Of a stretch of DNA of 64,000 nt, positions 53,093 through 62,289 are shown piece after piece (the first letter of the stretch is position 1; each line of letters opens with the position of its first letter). The stretch is from Natronobacillus azotifigens. Lineage in GTDB: Bacteria > Bacillota > Bacilli > Bacillales > Amphibacillaceae. The stretch is taken from the NCBI RefSeq assembly GCF_026805325.1, contig NZ_JAPRAT010000003.1, positions 62,001-126,000 of the forward strand. Direction: 5' to 3'. The translations under genes were made by a program, and so were the position numbers. The notes beneath the pieces are model-generated. The model was not told where the DNA came from, ran no database searches, and saw nothing but the letters and a program-made list of their open reading frames with translations.

Positions 53093-53232
53093 TTATGGCC
53101 GCGTTCTCAGGGATTTGCGTGCATCTTTTCATATTTGCGTGCATGCTCACGAGTTTACGTGCATTTTTTCCGATTTGCGTGCATTCTACGAGTTTTACGT
53201 GCATCTTTTCCAATTTGCTCGCGTTCTCCACT
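53093..53232. repeat. Second array of 20-bp direct repeats
   Basis: Six clear units (53113-53232), plus one decayed unit before them, repeat every 20 bases with the core TTTGCGTGCAT or TTTACGTGCAT. They alternate between an A form (CATCTTTTC) and a B form (CATTCTAC/GTTCTCC) as in the 18101-18540 array, though the core differs (GCGTGCAT against TTCGCAT). It lies 5' of the small membrane gene-comFA-comFC operon. Confidence 0.85.
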
Positions 53233-53254
53233 CCATCCCTCTTCTCTACCAATT

Positions 53255-53283
53255 AAAAAACTCCACCAAAGTGGAGTTTTTTC
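53255..53283 (-). terminator. Terminator of degV
   Basis: AAAAAACTCCAC / GTGGAGTTTTTT hairpin, symmetrical, starting about 8 bp after the degV-family stop on the minus strand. Confidence 0.9.
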
Positions 53284-53291
53284 CTATCAAC

Positions 53292-54134
53292 TTATTTTGC
53301 GTACCAACCAAGTCCTAGTGATCCTTCGCCTAGGTGTGTGCCGATTACTGCGCCAAAATAGCTTGTACTAATTTCGGCGTTTGGATAATTGCGTTCTAGT
53401 TCGCTTACGATTGCTTTTGCCTCGTCTGGGCAGTTCGCATGAATAACGACTGCGCGAATTGGCTTTCCTGTTTTCGCGTCCTCATCAAATAATGAAATTA
53501 ATCGTTTGATAGCTTTCTTCTGGGTACGAATTTTTTCAAAAGGAACGATCTTTGTGTCTACAAAATGAAGCAACGGCTTCACTTGTAACATACTTCCTAC
53601 CAATGCCTGTGCTCCACTTAAACGTCCGCCACGGTGTAGATGAGTTAAATCATCAACAAGGAAATAAGCTCGCATTGATTGCTTCATTTCTTTTAGACGG
53701 GCAAGAATAGTAGAAGGTGTTGCGCCTTCTTGAGCTAATTTAGCTGCTTCTAGTACGTAGAAACCTTGAGGCATACAGCTAATTTCTGAGTCAAACACAT
53801 GGACATCGATATCGTCCACCATTGATCCAGCTGTCTGCATTGATTGATATGTTCCACTTATACCACTAGACAAGTGTATCGATACAACGGCATCGTACTC
53901 TTTTGAAAGTTGTTCTAATTTTTCAGTCATATAACCGATGGAAGGTTGAGATGTTTTGGGTAACTCCTTCGCATCTCGTACTAGTGGGTAAAAATCACTT
54001 GCAGGCAAATCTATTTCTTCTTCGTAAGATCTATCACCAAATACGACACTTAATGGCACCATCTCGATCTGTAATTCTTTTCTAAGCTCTTCAGGCAAGT
54101 ACGCTGTGCTATCTGTCATTATCGCTACTTTCAT
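53292..54134 (-). CDS. DegV family fatty-acid-binding protein
   Basis: 280 residues. Family motifs: KVAIMTDSTAYLPEEL at the N-terminus, KTSQPSIGYMTEKLEQL, VSIHLSSGISGTYQSMQTAG, and FLVDDLTHLHRGGRLSGAQALVGSMLQVKPLLHF. DegV proteins bind a fatty acid and serve the FakA kinase in exogenous fatty acid use. It sits between degU and comFA as yviA does in B. subtilis; a functional link to DegU is not shown. Confidence 0.93.
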   Translation of the reverse strand: MKVAIMTDSTAYLPEELRKELQIEMVPLSVVFGDRSYEEEIDLPASDFYPLVRDAKELPKTSQPSIGYMTEKLEQLSKEYDAVVSIHLSSGISGTYQSMQTAGSMVDDIDVHVFDSEISCMPQGFYVLEAAKLAQEGATPSTILARLKEMKQSMRAYFLVDDLTHLHRGGRLSGAQALVGSMLQVKPLLHFVDTKIVPFEKIRTQKKAIKRLISLFDEDAKTGKPIRAVVIHANCPDEAKAIVSELERNYPNAEISTSYFGAVIGTHLGEGSLGLGWYAK

Positions 54135-54351
54135 GTGTTATATCCGTACCTTTCTTTTACTACTCGATTTTAAAAATATAAGATAATTGCGATGCATATA
54201 AAAAAATAATATGCACTTGTTCTTCCATTTTACCTAATTCCACGTGAAATTAATAGTCTTTCACTAAAGTAATTGTAAATACTCCCGATTAATCAACTTA
54301 TCCCATAAATTTAATATTCAATTGTCATTTTCTTTTAGTGTCCACAGAAAC

Positions 54352-54384
54352 AAAAAAACAATCCAGCACTTCTGCTAGATTGTT
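54352..54384 (-). terminator. Terminator of degU
   Basis: AACAATC TAGCA...TGCTG GATTGTT hairpin followed by T7 on the minus strand, about 10 bp past the degU stop. Confidence 0.9.
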
Positions 54385-54393
54385 TGATTCAAA

Positions 54394-55068
54394 TCAAATT
54401 ACTTCTACCCAACCATTACGAATGGCTTGAACCACTGCTTGTGTACGATCATTTACATTCATTTTTTGTAGTATATTACTAACATGATTTTTCACCGTCT
54501 TCTCACTAATAAACAATGTTTCGGAGATACCACGATTACTTTTTCCATCTGCAAGCAATTGCAGAACTTCACATTCTCTACGCGTTAGCAAATGGAGTGG
54601 TTTACGATGCTCAATATCTTCCAACCCACCATCCTTCACTTCACTTAACCGTTGAAATTCTTTTACAAGATTGTGCGTTACTTTTGGATGTAAGTATGCA
54701 CCACCATCACTAACAATTTTAATCGCGTCAATTAACGCTTCCGAATCCATTTCTTTTAACAAGTAACCTTGTGCACCTGATTTTAATGCATGGGTTACAT
54801 AATTCTCATCATCATGAATAGACAAAATAATAACGTGGACATCTGGATATGCATGAAATATTTTTTTCGTAGCTTGTACACCATTAATATGTGGCATATT
54901 TATATCCATTAACACGACATCAGGTTTATACTTTTGAACCAATTCAATAGCTTGATCCCCGTCACTACCCTCAGCTACTACATCAAAACTTTTTTCAAAG
55001 TCAAGTATTCTTCTGACACCTTCACGAAATAGCACATGATCATCAATTAATATTATTTTTTTCGTCAT
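54394..55068 (-). CDS. degU: Response regulator DegU
   Basis: 224 residues. Receiver domain with [15 protein letters not shown], phosphoacceptor Asp55 in [10 protein letters not shown], and Lys in LLKEMDSE; C-terminal LuxR-type helix-turn-helix [43 protein letters not shown]. It controls degradative enzymes, motility and competence. A separate start region is likely, since 315 bp and a hairpin separate it from degS. Confidence 0.96.
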   Translation of the reverse strand: MTKKIILIDDHVLFREGVRRILDFEKSFDVVAEGSDGDQAIELVQKYKPDVVLMDINMPHINGVQATKKIFHAYPDVHVIILSIHDDENYVTHALKSGAQGYLLKEMDSEALIDAIKIVSDGGAYLHPKVTHNLVKEFQRLSEVKDGGLEDIEHRKPLHLLTRRECEVLQLLADGKSNRGISETLFISEKTVKNHVSNILQKMNVNDRTQAVVQAIRNGWVEVI

Positions 55069-55303
55069 ACTATTTTTCTCCTCCCAACATCTTCTTATAT
55101 CTATCTAGTTAATGTCTTTTTAGAATCCACCATTTGCTGTTCTTATTATCGTCATCCTTTTTATAATTATAAAGAGGTAATTGGGACTACATAATTTCAC
55201 TTATTTCATAAAATATGTATCTTTTTGCGCTAGCTAACTTTATTATACAATAGTTTGAATCATTTATCACAAAATCAGGTAAAATATCTGTGAAAAATGT
55301 CAC

Positions 55304-55328
55304 TAAAAAAGTGGCACCTATTCCACTG
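55304..55328 (-). terminator. Weak terminator or hairpin between degS and degU
   Basis: AGTGG/CCACT stem with an 8-nt loop followed by TTTTTT on the minus strand, about 55 bp after the degS stop. The stem is short, so termination is probably partial. Confidence 0.5.
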
Positions 55329-55383
55329 CCCGTTTTTTTAGTTTTTGTGCTGAACATTGTATCATAAATCTATTCCTATTTTT

Positions 55384-56529
55384 TTAACTTTCTGGTGATT
55401 CATTTAATGGTATTTTAATATAAATAACCGTACCATCTCCGATAACAGATTTAATCTCAAGATCGCCTTCTAACATCTCTACTCGTTCCCGCATTCCGAT
55501 TAAACCAAAGGATTTATCTTTTTCAATTTCTTGGTCAAAACCAATGCCGTCATCTTTGACTCTTGCTGATACAAATTCTTTTGTTATCGTTAGGTTTACC
55601 GTAATAAGTTTAGGTTTGGCATGTTTTATTGCGTTTTGAACAGCTTCTTGTATTAAGCGAAAAAGGGCAACTTCATATTTACTATCTAATTCATGAAATT
55701 TGCCTTTTTCTATAAAAGGAATATCGATTTGGTTATACTCTTCCAAATTAGCTAAATACTTTCGAATTGTCGGGACAAGACCTAGATCATCAAGTGCCAT
55801 TGGGCGCAAATCATAAATAATACGACGCACTTCATAAAGGGAAGAACGAACCATTGATCGAACACTTTTCATCTCTTTAATTGCCTCTTCAGGACTTCGT
55901 TCACGAAACGTTCGGTCCACGAGATCAGATCGTAACAAGATATTCGCTAACATCTGTGCAGGTCCGTCATGAATTTCTCGTGATAATTTTCTCCGTTCCT
56001 CTTCTTGGGCTTCAATAATGCGCAAACCAAAGTGTTGCTTTTGGTGGGCATCTTGAATAATATCGCTCACCTTTTTAAAATCTTCGGTTAAATAATTTAA
56101 CACTACCGATACTTTACTAACTAGACCACTTGCCCGCTCAATCATCTGTTGCAAAACTTTTAGACGTCTTTCAATATAATCACGCCGATGACGCAAAGAT
56201 TTCTCGCGTTCTTGCTTCATTTTTAGCTCACTTTGCAATTCATGTGTTTTTTCATAAGCATCACGTATTTCTGCTTCTGAGTATTTATCAAAATTCTCAC
56301 TAACCGTAGCTAGTCGATTTCGGCTCAACTTCTCTTTGTGCTCCAATATATCCGATTGAGAAATAAGTTCTTCAACTTCTTTCTTAATCACCACTAATTG
56401 TTCTGATAACAAGGAATATTCTTCTCGAGATTCTTCGGTAATCTGATAAATTTCATCTTTACTATTCTTCACGGTCTCGACCATTTCATCGATGATTTTA
56501 TCTAATGCTTTGTCGTCTGTTTTTTTCAT
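55384..56529 (-). CDS. degS: Sensor histidine kinase DegS
   Basis: 381 residues from the ATG at 56529 (AGGTGAT site). No membrane segment. A long coiled-coil sensor part (about 1-165) precedes the HisKA_3 dimerisation domain with EEERRKLSREIHDGPAQMLANILLRSDL (phosphoacceptor His) and an HATPase domain with VQNAIKHAKPK (N-box) and DDGIGFD...GLIGMRERVEMLEG (G-boxes). It phosphorylates DegU. The coiled-coil length is the usual one. Confidence 0.96.
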   Translation of the reverse strand: MKKTDDKALDKIIDEMVETVKNSKDEIYQITEESREEYSLLSEQLVVIKKEVEELISQSDILEHKEKLSRNRLATVSENFDKYSEAEIRDAYEKTHELQSELKMKQEREKSLRHRRDYIERRLKVLQQMIERASGLVSKVSVVLNYLTEDFKKVSDIIQDAHQKQHFGLRIIEAQEEERRKLSREIHDGPAQMLANILLRSDLVDRTFRERSPEEAIKEMKSVRSMVRSSLYEVRRIIYDLRPMALDDLGLVPTIRKYLANLEEYNQIDIPFIEKGKFHELDSKYEVALFRLIQEAVQNAIKHAKPKLITVNLTITKEFVSARVKDDGIGFDQEIEKDKSFGLIGMRERVEMLEGDLEIKSVIGDGTVIYIKIPLNESPES

Positions 56530-56639
56530 CTCTATCACCTATCCCATGCTTAGATAGTTCTATAATAGCATATTGTCATCTTAATTGCCGTTTTGATTTT
56601 TTCATCATATAATAAGGAACAGAGGGAGGTTTGTTCGTT

Positions 56640-57275
56640 ATGCTTTCAAGTTATTATACAGTTAATTTGTCTGGTCAGGACGAAGTGGAAATTCAAAAGT
56701 CTCGCTTCATTGGCCATGTGAAACGTGTAGAAACAGAAGAAGAAGCACAAGCTTTTATTCAATCGGTTAAAAAAGCCCATGCTTCTGCTACTCATAATTG
56801 TTCTGCCTATTTAATTGGCGAACACGATCAGATCCAAAAAGCAAACGATGATGGGGAACCAAGTGGAACGGCTGGTGTACCTATACTTGAAGTTTTAAAA
56901 AAACGGCAGTTAAAAGATACTGCTGTCGTGGTTACAAGATATTTTGGCGGAATTAAATTGGGGGCTGGTGGGCTAATACGTGCGTATTCCAGTACAACCT
57001 CCCAAGCTATTGACACAACCGGAATTGTAAATAGAAAGTTAATGAAGCAACTGGAACTTACAGTAGCTTATCCACTGCTTGGAAAAATAGAAAACGAACT
57101 GCGTAATGCTAACTATCTAATCGAAGCAATCGATTATTTAGATCAAGTAACTTTTCATGTCCTTGTAGAAATAGATCATGTTGAAAAGTTTAAAGATTGG
57201 ATTGTTGACTTAACAAGCGATCAAGTTGTGATAAAAGAAACAGAGGAAAAATACATAGAATCATCCGCCACGTAA
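56640..57275 (+). CDS. yvyE: YigZ/IMPACT family protein (YvyE)
   Basis: 211 residues from the ATG at 56640 (GAGGGAGG site); the TTG at 56631 touches the site. N-terminal IMPACT domain: EIQKSRFIGHVKRVETEEEA, ATHNCSAYLIGE, ANDDGEPSGTAGVPIL, VVVTRYFGGIKLGAGGLIRAY. C-terminal ferredoxin-like DUF1949 domain. Its function is not settled (possible nucleic-acid or ribosome-related role). It is divergent from degS, as in B. subtilis. Confidence 0.94.
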   Translation: MLSSYYTVNLSGQDEVEIQKSRFIGHVKRVETEEEAQAFIQSVKKAHASATHNCSAYLIGEHDQIQKANDDGEPSGTAGVPILEVLKKRQLKDTAVVVTRYFGGIKLGAGGLIRAYSSTTSQAIDTTGIVNRKLMKQLELTVAYPLLGKIENELRNANYLIEAIDYLDQVTFHVLVEIDHVEKFKDWIVDLTSDQVVIKETEEKYIESSAT

Positions 57276-57277
57276 AG

Positions 57278-57772
57278 TTATCGAGTTTTTCGAGATTTTT
57301 TCCAAGCCAACCAAAGATAGATCACAATAACTGCTAACAGAGCACCAAATGCATCTAACACAACATCTCCCCAATAAGCTGTTCGATTTGGGGTGAAACC
57401 TTGGTGCCATTCATCAAGTCCGGCATAAGTAACCGTACTTACAAACGCCCAGGCGAGATTTAATTTCCCCCAATGCGGGAATGTTTTTCTAAATGCATAA
57501 TAAAATAAGCAAGCAAGTACAAAAAACACGGCAACATGTGCGCCCTTTCTTATAAAAAATTCAATAAAGCGTAACAAACCTAAATTCGCAACACTAATTT
57601 CTGTTTGATGATAGGTGAAAGCAATATTTTCGACTGCTAGCTCTAGAAAAGTAAAGTCAAAGCGATTTTGCAATAATGGTTTTAGATCTTGATTTTGATA
57701 AGGTTGTGATGAGGAATAAAAAATTAGTCCCATCCATCCAATCGGAAACAGCCAGTAACGAATTTTTCTCAA
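57278..57772 (-). CDS. VanZ-family membrane protein
   Basis: 164 residues with four to five membrane helices: IRYWLFPIGWMGLIFYSSS (typical VanZ opening with the YSSSQP motif), FIRKGAHVAVFFVLACLFYYAFR, LAWAFVSTVTYAGLDEWHQGFTPNRTAYWGDVVLDAFGALLAV. The His in RKGAH and the DEWHQ motif are the family's conserved polar sites. VanZ relatives give low-level teicoplanin resistance in enterococci; the wider family's role is unclear. It starts at a TTG at 57772 with GGAGATG. It converges with yvyE with a 2-bp gap. Confidence 0.9.
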   Translation of the reverse strand: MRKIRYWLFPIGWMGLIFYSSSQPYQNQDLKPLLQNRFDFTFLELAVENIAFTYHQTEISVANLGLLRFIEFFIRKGAHVAVFFVLACLFYYAFRKTFPHWGKLNLAWAFVSTVTYAGLDEWHQGFTPNRTAYWGDVVLDAFGALLAVIVIYLWLAWKKSRKTR

Positions 57773-57872
57773 AATAACATCTCCTACTCTATGGAAATTG
57801 TTGTGAATGTGGTATGATTTAATTAAAGATATTAACCTTATCGCTAGTTATATCTCTATATATTATCATAAA

Positions 57873-58045
57873 GTGAAACTTCAATCAGTGGGGAGTTTTT
57901 AGGTATTCCCCCACTGATTGTTAGCCCTAAAGGATGACCTAAAGGCCCTTGAACCATTCGGGGTGCTAGCGTCCGTTACTCCCACTTAATCAACTTGATA
58001 TTCTCGTTGTTTTGAAGTGGGAGTCTTACGGACGGTTGCTCCGGG
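57873..58045 (+). repeat. Dispersed structured repeat, copy D
   Basis: 173-bp copy with ATAAA on both sides (57868-57872, 58046-58050) and the full linker CCTAAAGGATGACCTAAAGG. Closest to copy A. It lies directly upstream of the sortase gene, with its right end 63 bp before the ATG, so it sits in or near the sortase promoter. Confidence 0.85.
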
Positions 58046-58108
58046 ATAAAAATATTACGAATAATCTATCAAATGGAAATCTGTTTAACAAAACGAGGAG
58101 GTTCATTC

Positions 58109-58726
58109 ATGAAAAAGATTGCTATCGTCTTTATTTTGATCGGGATTGCTTTTCTGTCTGTTGGTGGTTATCAATATTTTCGACTTCAGGCTATGGAAAA
58201 GGAGAGCTACATAGCAGCACAAGAATTAATTGAAAATTCTCCACAAAGAAATAAAGATGCGAAAAATGCAGAACTTGCTGCCTTTGAACCGGAGCAAGGT
58301 GATATTATTGGTATATTAGAAATGGAAAGTATTGATGGCTCTTTCCCAATCGTCGAAGGTACTGACGATGAGGATCTAGACAAAGGCGTTGGGCATTTTA
58401 TCAATTCCGCCTTCCCAGGGGAAAATGATCAAATTGTCTTGTCCGGTCACCGTGATACTGTTTTTCGACGTTTAGGAGAAGTAGAGATTGGTGATACCTT
58501 TACACTGAAACTACCTTATGGAGATTTCACCTATGAAATGGTAGACTACAAAATTGTCGACAAAGATGATCGAACGGTTATTACATCAACCGCACCAAAT
58601 GAAGAATTGATTCTTACTACTTGTTATCCGTTTTCTTTTGTCGGAAGTGCACCCGAACGTTATGTTGTCTATGCAGTGCCTGTCGAAGGAGAGGTAAGTG
58701 ATGAAAAAGAAAGTACGAATGATTAA
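58109..58726 (+). CDS. Class D-like sortase
   Basis: 205 residues from the ATG at 58109 with CGAGGAGG before it. One N-terminal membrane anchor (KIAIVFILIGIAFLSVGGYQYF), then the sortase barrel: GDIIGILEMESIDGSFPIVEG, His114 in VLSGHRDTVF, Cys172 in LTTCYPF and Arg184 in PERYVVYAVP. The catalytic triad is complete. It would cleave a sorting motif (LPxTA-like in class D) and attach proteins to the wall outside the membrane. No sorting-signal substrate is encoded in the window. It overlaps the PBP gene by 26 bp, so they are co-translated. Confidence 0.9.
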   Translation: MKKIAIVFILIGIAFLSVGGYQYFRLQAMEKESYIAAQELIENSPQRNKDAKNAELAAFEPEQGDIIGILEMESIDGSFPIVEGTDDEDLDKGVGHFINSAFPGENDQIVLSGHRDTVFRRLGEVEIGDTFTLKLPYGDFTYEMVDYKIVDKDDRTVITSTAPNEELILTTCYPFSFVGSAPERYVVYAVPVEGEVSDEKESTND

Positions 58727-60734
58727 ATCTCCCCTAGCTTATAGTCTTTTGCTATTGCTGGTTATCTTCTTAACTGCTTGCTCAGAGGATGAAGAAATAA
58801 AACCCGAAGATCGCTTTATTGATTATGTCGATCATTGGCATGAACAAGATTTTGATGCCATGTACCAATTAATTAGTGCATCAAGTCAAGAAGACTACTC
58901 TACTGAAGATTTTATCGATCGTTACCAAAAAATATATCAAGATTTAGAAATAACTGATTTAAATATTTCGTATCAGCTACCAGATGATGAGGATCAAGAA
59001 GAACCATCAACAGTTTTTGCCATCGAAGTTACGAAAAATTCGATTGCTGGTGAAATCACTTTTACATCAGAGATTATCTTAGTCGAGCAAATAAATGAAG
59101 AAGATGAGCAAAGTGATTGGTTTATCGAATGGCATCCCGGCCTTATTTTCCCTGCATTACGTGAAGGGGCCGAAATTGCTGTTGAACGTTCTGAACCAGC
59201 ACGAGGAGAGATTTTCGATCGAAACGGGAACGGTCTTGCTGTCAATGAAATCGTATACAATGTTGGTGTTCAACCCGGTCTTTTCGAAGATCGCGAAACA
59301 GAAATGGAAGAGTTAGCCACTTTATTGGAGATGGACATCGCCAGTATTGAACGGGAACTTTCTGCTGGTTGGGTTACCGATGACGTTTTTGTTCCATTGA
59401 AAAAAGTTCCTACCCATGATCAAGAACTAATTGATCAAATCTTCTCCCTTCCATCCGTAATCAAACAAGATGTAACCGCTCGTGCGTATCCTTATGAAGA
59501 CGCAATGGCACACGTGATTGGCTATACTAGTGGGATTACTGCGGAAGAATTAGAGCAACAAGAACCAGGAGTTTATCATCAAAATGATGTGATTGGCAAG
59601 CGAGGTTTGGAACAATTATTCGAATCAAGATTACGTGGAACGCGCGGAACACGTATTGTTGCTGTATCAGATAACAGTCGAACGACAATTGCTGAGCAAG
59701 AAGCTGTTGATGGTGAAGATATCACGGTGACTTTAGATGCTGACATACAAACAGCACTGTTTAACAGTTATGAAGAAGATGCCGGTACTGCTGTTGCAAT
59801 TAACCCAAAAACCGGAGAGACATTAGCACTAGTTTCCAGTCCAGCGTTTAACCCGCATACTTTCGCTTATGGAATTAGTCAAACGAATTGGCAAGCATTG
59901 CAAGAAGATGAGCAAAATCCATTATTAAATCGATTCGCTGCAACATTTTCACCCGGTTCAACAATAAAACCGATCACTGGAGCAATTGGTTTGACTAATG
60001 ATGGAATTGATTTAGATGAAGGAATTGAAATCAATGGATTGACATGGGCAAAAGAAGGTTGGGGGAACTACGAAGTTCGGCGTGTATCAGAATCTTCAGG
60101 TCCAGTAGATTTAAGGGATGCCTTAGTTCGCTCAGATAATATATACTTTGCCCAAAAAATGGTGGAATTAGGCCAGGAAGCTTTTGTCACTGGATTAGAA
60201 GCATTCGGATTTGGCGATACCTTACCGTTTACATACCCAATCCCAGCTAGCACTGTTTCTAATGACGGTTCAATTGATCGAGAAATTTTATTAGCTGACT
60301 CCGCATATGGTCAGGGTGAAATCCTTATGAGTGCACTTCATCTGGCTGTTGCTTATACACCGTTTTTAAATAATGGTGCGATGATTCAACCCGTTCTCGA
60401 AGTAAATGAACCGACTGGTACATTTATCGCCGATGGGCTTGTAGAAACGGAACATGCGAGTTATATTCGTGAAGCATTGCGTCAAGCAGTTATCGCTCCA
60501 AACGGAACGGCACGCGCGGCGAACACCGATACAGTTGAACTCGCTGGTAAAACAGGTACTGCCGAATTAAAACAATCACTAACAGACGAAGGCGCACAGG
60601 AAAACGGTTGGTTTGTTGCCTATCCTAGTGAGGAAGATATCCTCGTAGCAATGATGGTTGAGCACGTACAAGATAAAGGTGGAAGTGGTTATGTTGCTGG
60701 CAAAACAGCTTCCTTTTTTGAACAAATCAGATAG
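58701..60734 (+). CDS. Penicillin-binding transpeptidase with MecA-type N-domain (PBP3-like)
   Basis: 677 residues from the ATG at 58701 (GGAGAGG site), lipoprotein signal with lipobox FLTACS. Domains: NTF2-like MecA N-domain (about 25-150), PBP dimerisation domain with RGEIFDRNGNGLAVN and GKRGLEQLFESRLRG, and transpeptidase domain with Ser420-Thr-Ile-Lys423 in FSPGSTIKP, Ser478-Asp-Asn and Lys617-Thr-Gly. All catalytic residues are kept. It should cross-link peptidoglycan; MecA-like domains occur in low-affinity class B PBPs, some of which confer beta-lactam tolerance. It starts inside the sortase gene. Confidence 0.93.
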   Translation: MKKKVRMIKSPLAYSLLLLLVIFLTACSEDEEIKPEDRFIDYVDHWHEQDFDAMYQLISASSQEDYSTEDFIDRYQKIYQDLEITDLNISYQLPDDEDQEEPSTVFAIEVTKNSIAGEITFTSEIILVEQINEEDEQSDWFIEWHPGLIFPALREGAEIAVERSEPARGEIFDRNGNGLAVNEIVYNVGVQPGLFEDRETEMEELATLLEMDIASIERELSAGWVTDDVFVPLKKVPTHDQELIDQIFSLPSVIKQDVTARAYPYEDAMAHVIGYTSGITAEELEQQEPGVYHQNDVIGKRGLEQLFESRLRGTRGTRIVAVSDNSRTTIAEQEAVDGEDITVTLDADIQTALFNSYEEDAGTAVAINPKTGETLALVSSPAFNPHTFAYGISQTNWQALQEDEQNPLLNRFAATFSPGSTIKPITGAIGLTNDGIDLDEGIEINGLTWAKEGWGNYEVRRVSESSGPVDLRDALVRSDNIYFAQKMVELGQEAFVTGLEAFGFGDTLPFTYPIPASTVSNDGSIDREILLADSAYGQGEILMSALHLAVAYTPFLNNGAMIQPVLEVNEPTGTFIADGLVETEHASYIREALRQAVIAPNGTARAANTDTVELAGKTGTAELKQSLTDEGAQENGWFVAYPSEEDILVAMMVEHVQDKGGSGYVAGKTASFFEQIR

Positions 60735-60755
60735 GTCGTATTTAAAAAATAGGTA

Positions 60756-60926
60756 ATGAAACTTCAATCAGTGGGGGTTTTTAGATATTCTCCCACTGAT
60801 TGTTAGTCTTAAAGGAAGACCTAAGGGCCTTAAAGCCTTCGGGGTGCTAGCGTCCGTTACCTCCACGTAAACAACTTGATATTCTCGTTGTTTTGAAGTG
60901 AGAGTCTTATGGATGGTTGCTCCGGG
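60756..60926 (+). repeat. Dispersed structured repeat, copy E
   Basis: About 171 bp, more diverged. The left pentamer has become GGTAA; the right is ATAAA (60927-60931). The second hairpin has CTCCACGT and AAGTGAGAG, and the closing box is GGATGGTTGCTCCGGG. It begins 21 bp after the PBP stop, between gene and terminator. Confidence 0.8.
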
Positions 60927-60929
60927 ATA

Positions 60930-60967
60930 AAAAAGACCTGATCAATTCTATGATCAGGTCTTTTTTT
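60930..60967. terminator. Terminator after the sortase-PBP operon
   Basis: AAAGACCTGATCA / TGATCAGGTCTTT hairpin with T-run on the plus strand and A-run at the other side. It lies 196 bp after the PBP stop because copy E has inserted before it. Confidence 0.9.
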
Positions 60968-61025
60968 CTTAAGTGAATCTTCACCACTGTCTTCATTTTT
61001 CATCTTCGCCAATTGGTGAGTTTCT

Positions 61026-61769
61026 TTAGATAAGGATTTCGTAATCTGCTTGTTCTCTTAATGTCTCAATGCGTTCTGCCATTAAACGTTGAGATTCATT
61101 TTGCTCAAGTTGTGTTTCAAGCTCTGGACGAATTTCTTCTAATTCTGGTAAATCATCCATTTGCTCCTCTAGCTGTGCGTAAAACTCCTTGATATCTTCT
61201 TCAGACACCTCAATATCAGGGAATTCTTGATTCGCATATTGTTGCTGTATCAACTGATAACTTAATTCGCGACGAAAGGTTTCTTCTGTGTGAGCATGAT
61301 TCTCAAGTGCTTGTTCATATTCTTCTTCTGAAGGATATGTTTCTTTCGTATGTGCTATTAATTGATCGATTTCTTCCTCTGAAGCAGTGATCCCTTTATC
61401 TAAGGCATCTTGAATTAACACAGCTTCTGAAATTAGGAAGTTAATCGCCTGTTCACGAATCAAATCTAAATCTTCAACATCTCCTCCTTGTTGAAGAAAA
61501 TAATTCTTCACATCAAGATAAGAGATGTTATATTGTTCACCAAGTATTTCTTCCCCGTTAACAATAGCCACTACTTCATCATCAGCTAGAAGTTCGTCTT
61601 CTGATGCAAGTTCAAATGGCTCTTCTTCATCTGGCACTTGATCGTCAATTGCGCCTAAATCAGGATCTGAGACTTCACCTTCGTCTTGAGTTTCATCTTC
61701 CTCTCCACCACAAGCGGTTAAAACAACACCAAGAACTATAACTAAAAGTAACATCATTAATTTTTTCAT
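61026..61769 (-). CDS. SurA/PrsA-like lipoprotein chaperone
   Basis: 247 residues with signal peptide and lipobox (VVLTACGG, Cys at about 20), an acidic linker (EEDETQDEGEVSDPDLG...), then a SurA-N-like helical domain: VAIVNGEEILGEQYNISYLDVKNYF, EQAINFLISEAVLIQDALDKGITASEEEIDQLI. The C-terminal part is helical and acidic. No parvulin (rotamase) domain is visible, so it is a chaperone-only form. It would act on the outer face of the membrane. It stands alone. Confidence 0.85.
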   Translation of the reverse strand: MKKLMMLLLVIVLGVVLTACGGEEDETQDEGEVSDPDLGAIDDQVPDEEEPFELASEDELLADDEVVAIVNGEEILGEQYNISYLDVKNYFLQQGGDVEDLDLIREQAINFLISEAVLIQDALDKGITASEEEIDQLIAHTKETYPSEEEYEQALENHAHTEETFRRELSYQLIQQQYANQEFPDIEVSEEDIKEFYAQLEEQMDDLPELEEIRPELETQLEQNESQRLMAERIETLREQADYEILI

Positions 61770-62112
61770 AAAAAATACCCCATTCCTTAAAAATTAGCTT
61801 TTCTTTTAATTTATTCTTTACAGTTTTTTATGACTTAATCAAAAACACTGTTTCTCTATTGAAACATGTTTGAGATAAACATTCAACCAAAACGATAACC
61901 TTAAATGAAAGCGTTTAATTTCCAACAGGTAAAATATTCAGTAATCCATTCCTAAAACCCTTACCTAGTAATTGATAGTAGACACAAACAGTGCAGTAAG
62001 CAATCTACCTTCTTTATCTTTAATGATGTTTACGTGAGGATGGAGGATCTAAAAGTACTGTAACTTCTTTAAGGCGGTTTTTTCGCCTAGGTTCAGGGCA
62101 GGAAATGCGCCT
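61770..62112. other. Intergenic stretch upstream of the SurA-like gene
   Basis: AT-rich, with a small hairpin AGGCG-TTTTTT-CGCCT at 62072-62088 just before the 52-bp repeats. I see no gene. Confidence 0.4.
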
Positions 62113-62230
62113 AACCTCATCGAAACGACCACTTTCACTTAGGTTAAACCCTAAAAAGAGCTTCAACCTCATCGAAACGACCACTTTCACTTAGGTTGAC
62201 CCCAAAAAAGTGCTCTAACCTCGTCAAAAC
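62113..62230. repeat. Tandem 52-bp repeat, about 2.3 copies
   Basis: Units start at 62113, 62165 and 62217 (AACCTCATCGAAACGACC, then ACTTTCACTTAGGTT, then an A/C-rich link). The first two are nearly identical and the third is truncated and diverged. AACCT and AGGTT at the ends of the core are inverted, so each unit can form a weak hairpin. A CCTAGGTT fragment precedes the array. Confidence 0.8.
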
Positions 62231-62289
62231 ACTTACATACCTAGATTCGCTAATGAACAGTTTATAGATACTATACGTTAGTTCACTAG

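Noticed and set aside
53058..53371. Open frames of 60-93 codons over the second 20-bp array
   Set aside because: Same reason as above; some also run antisense into the degV gene.
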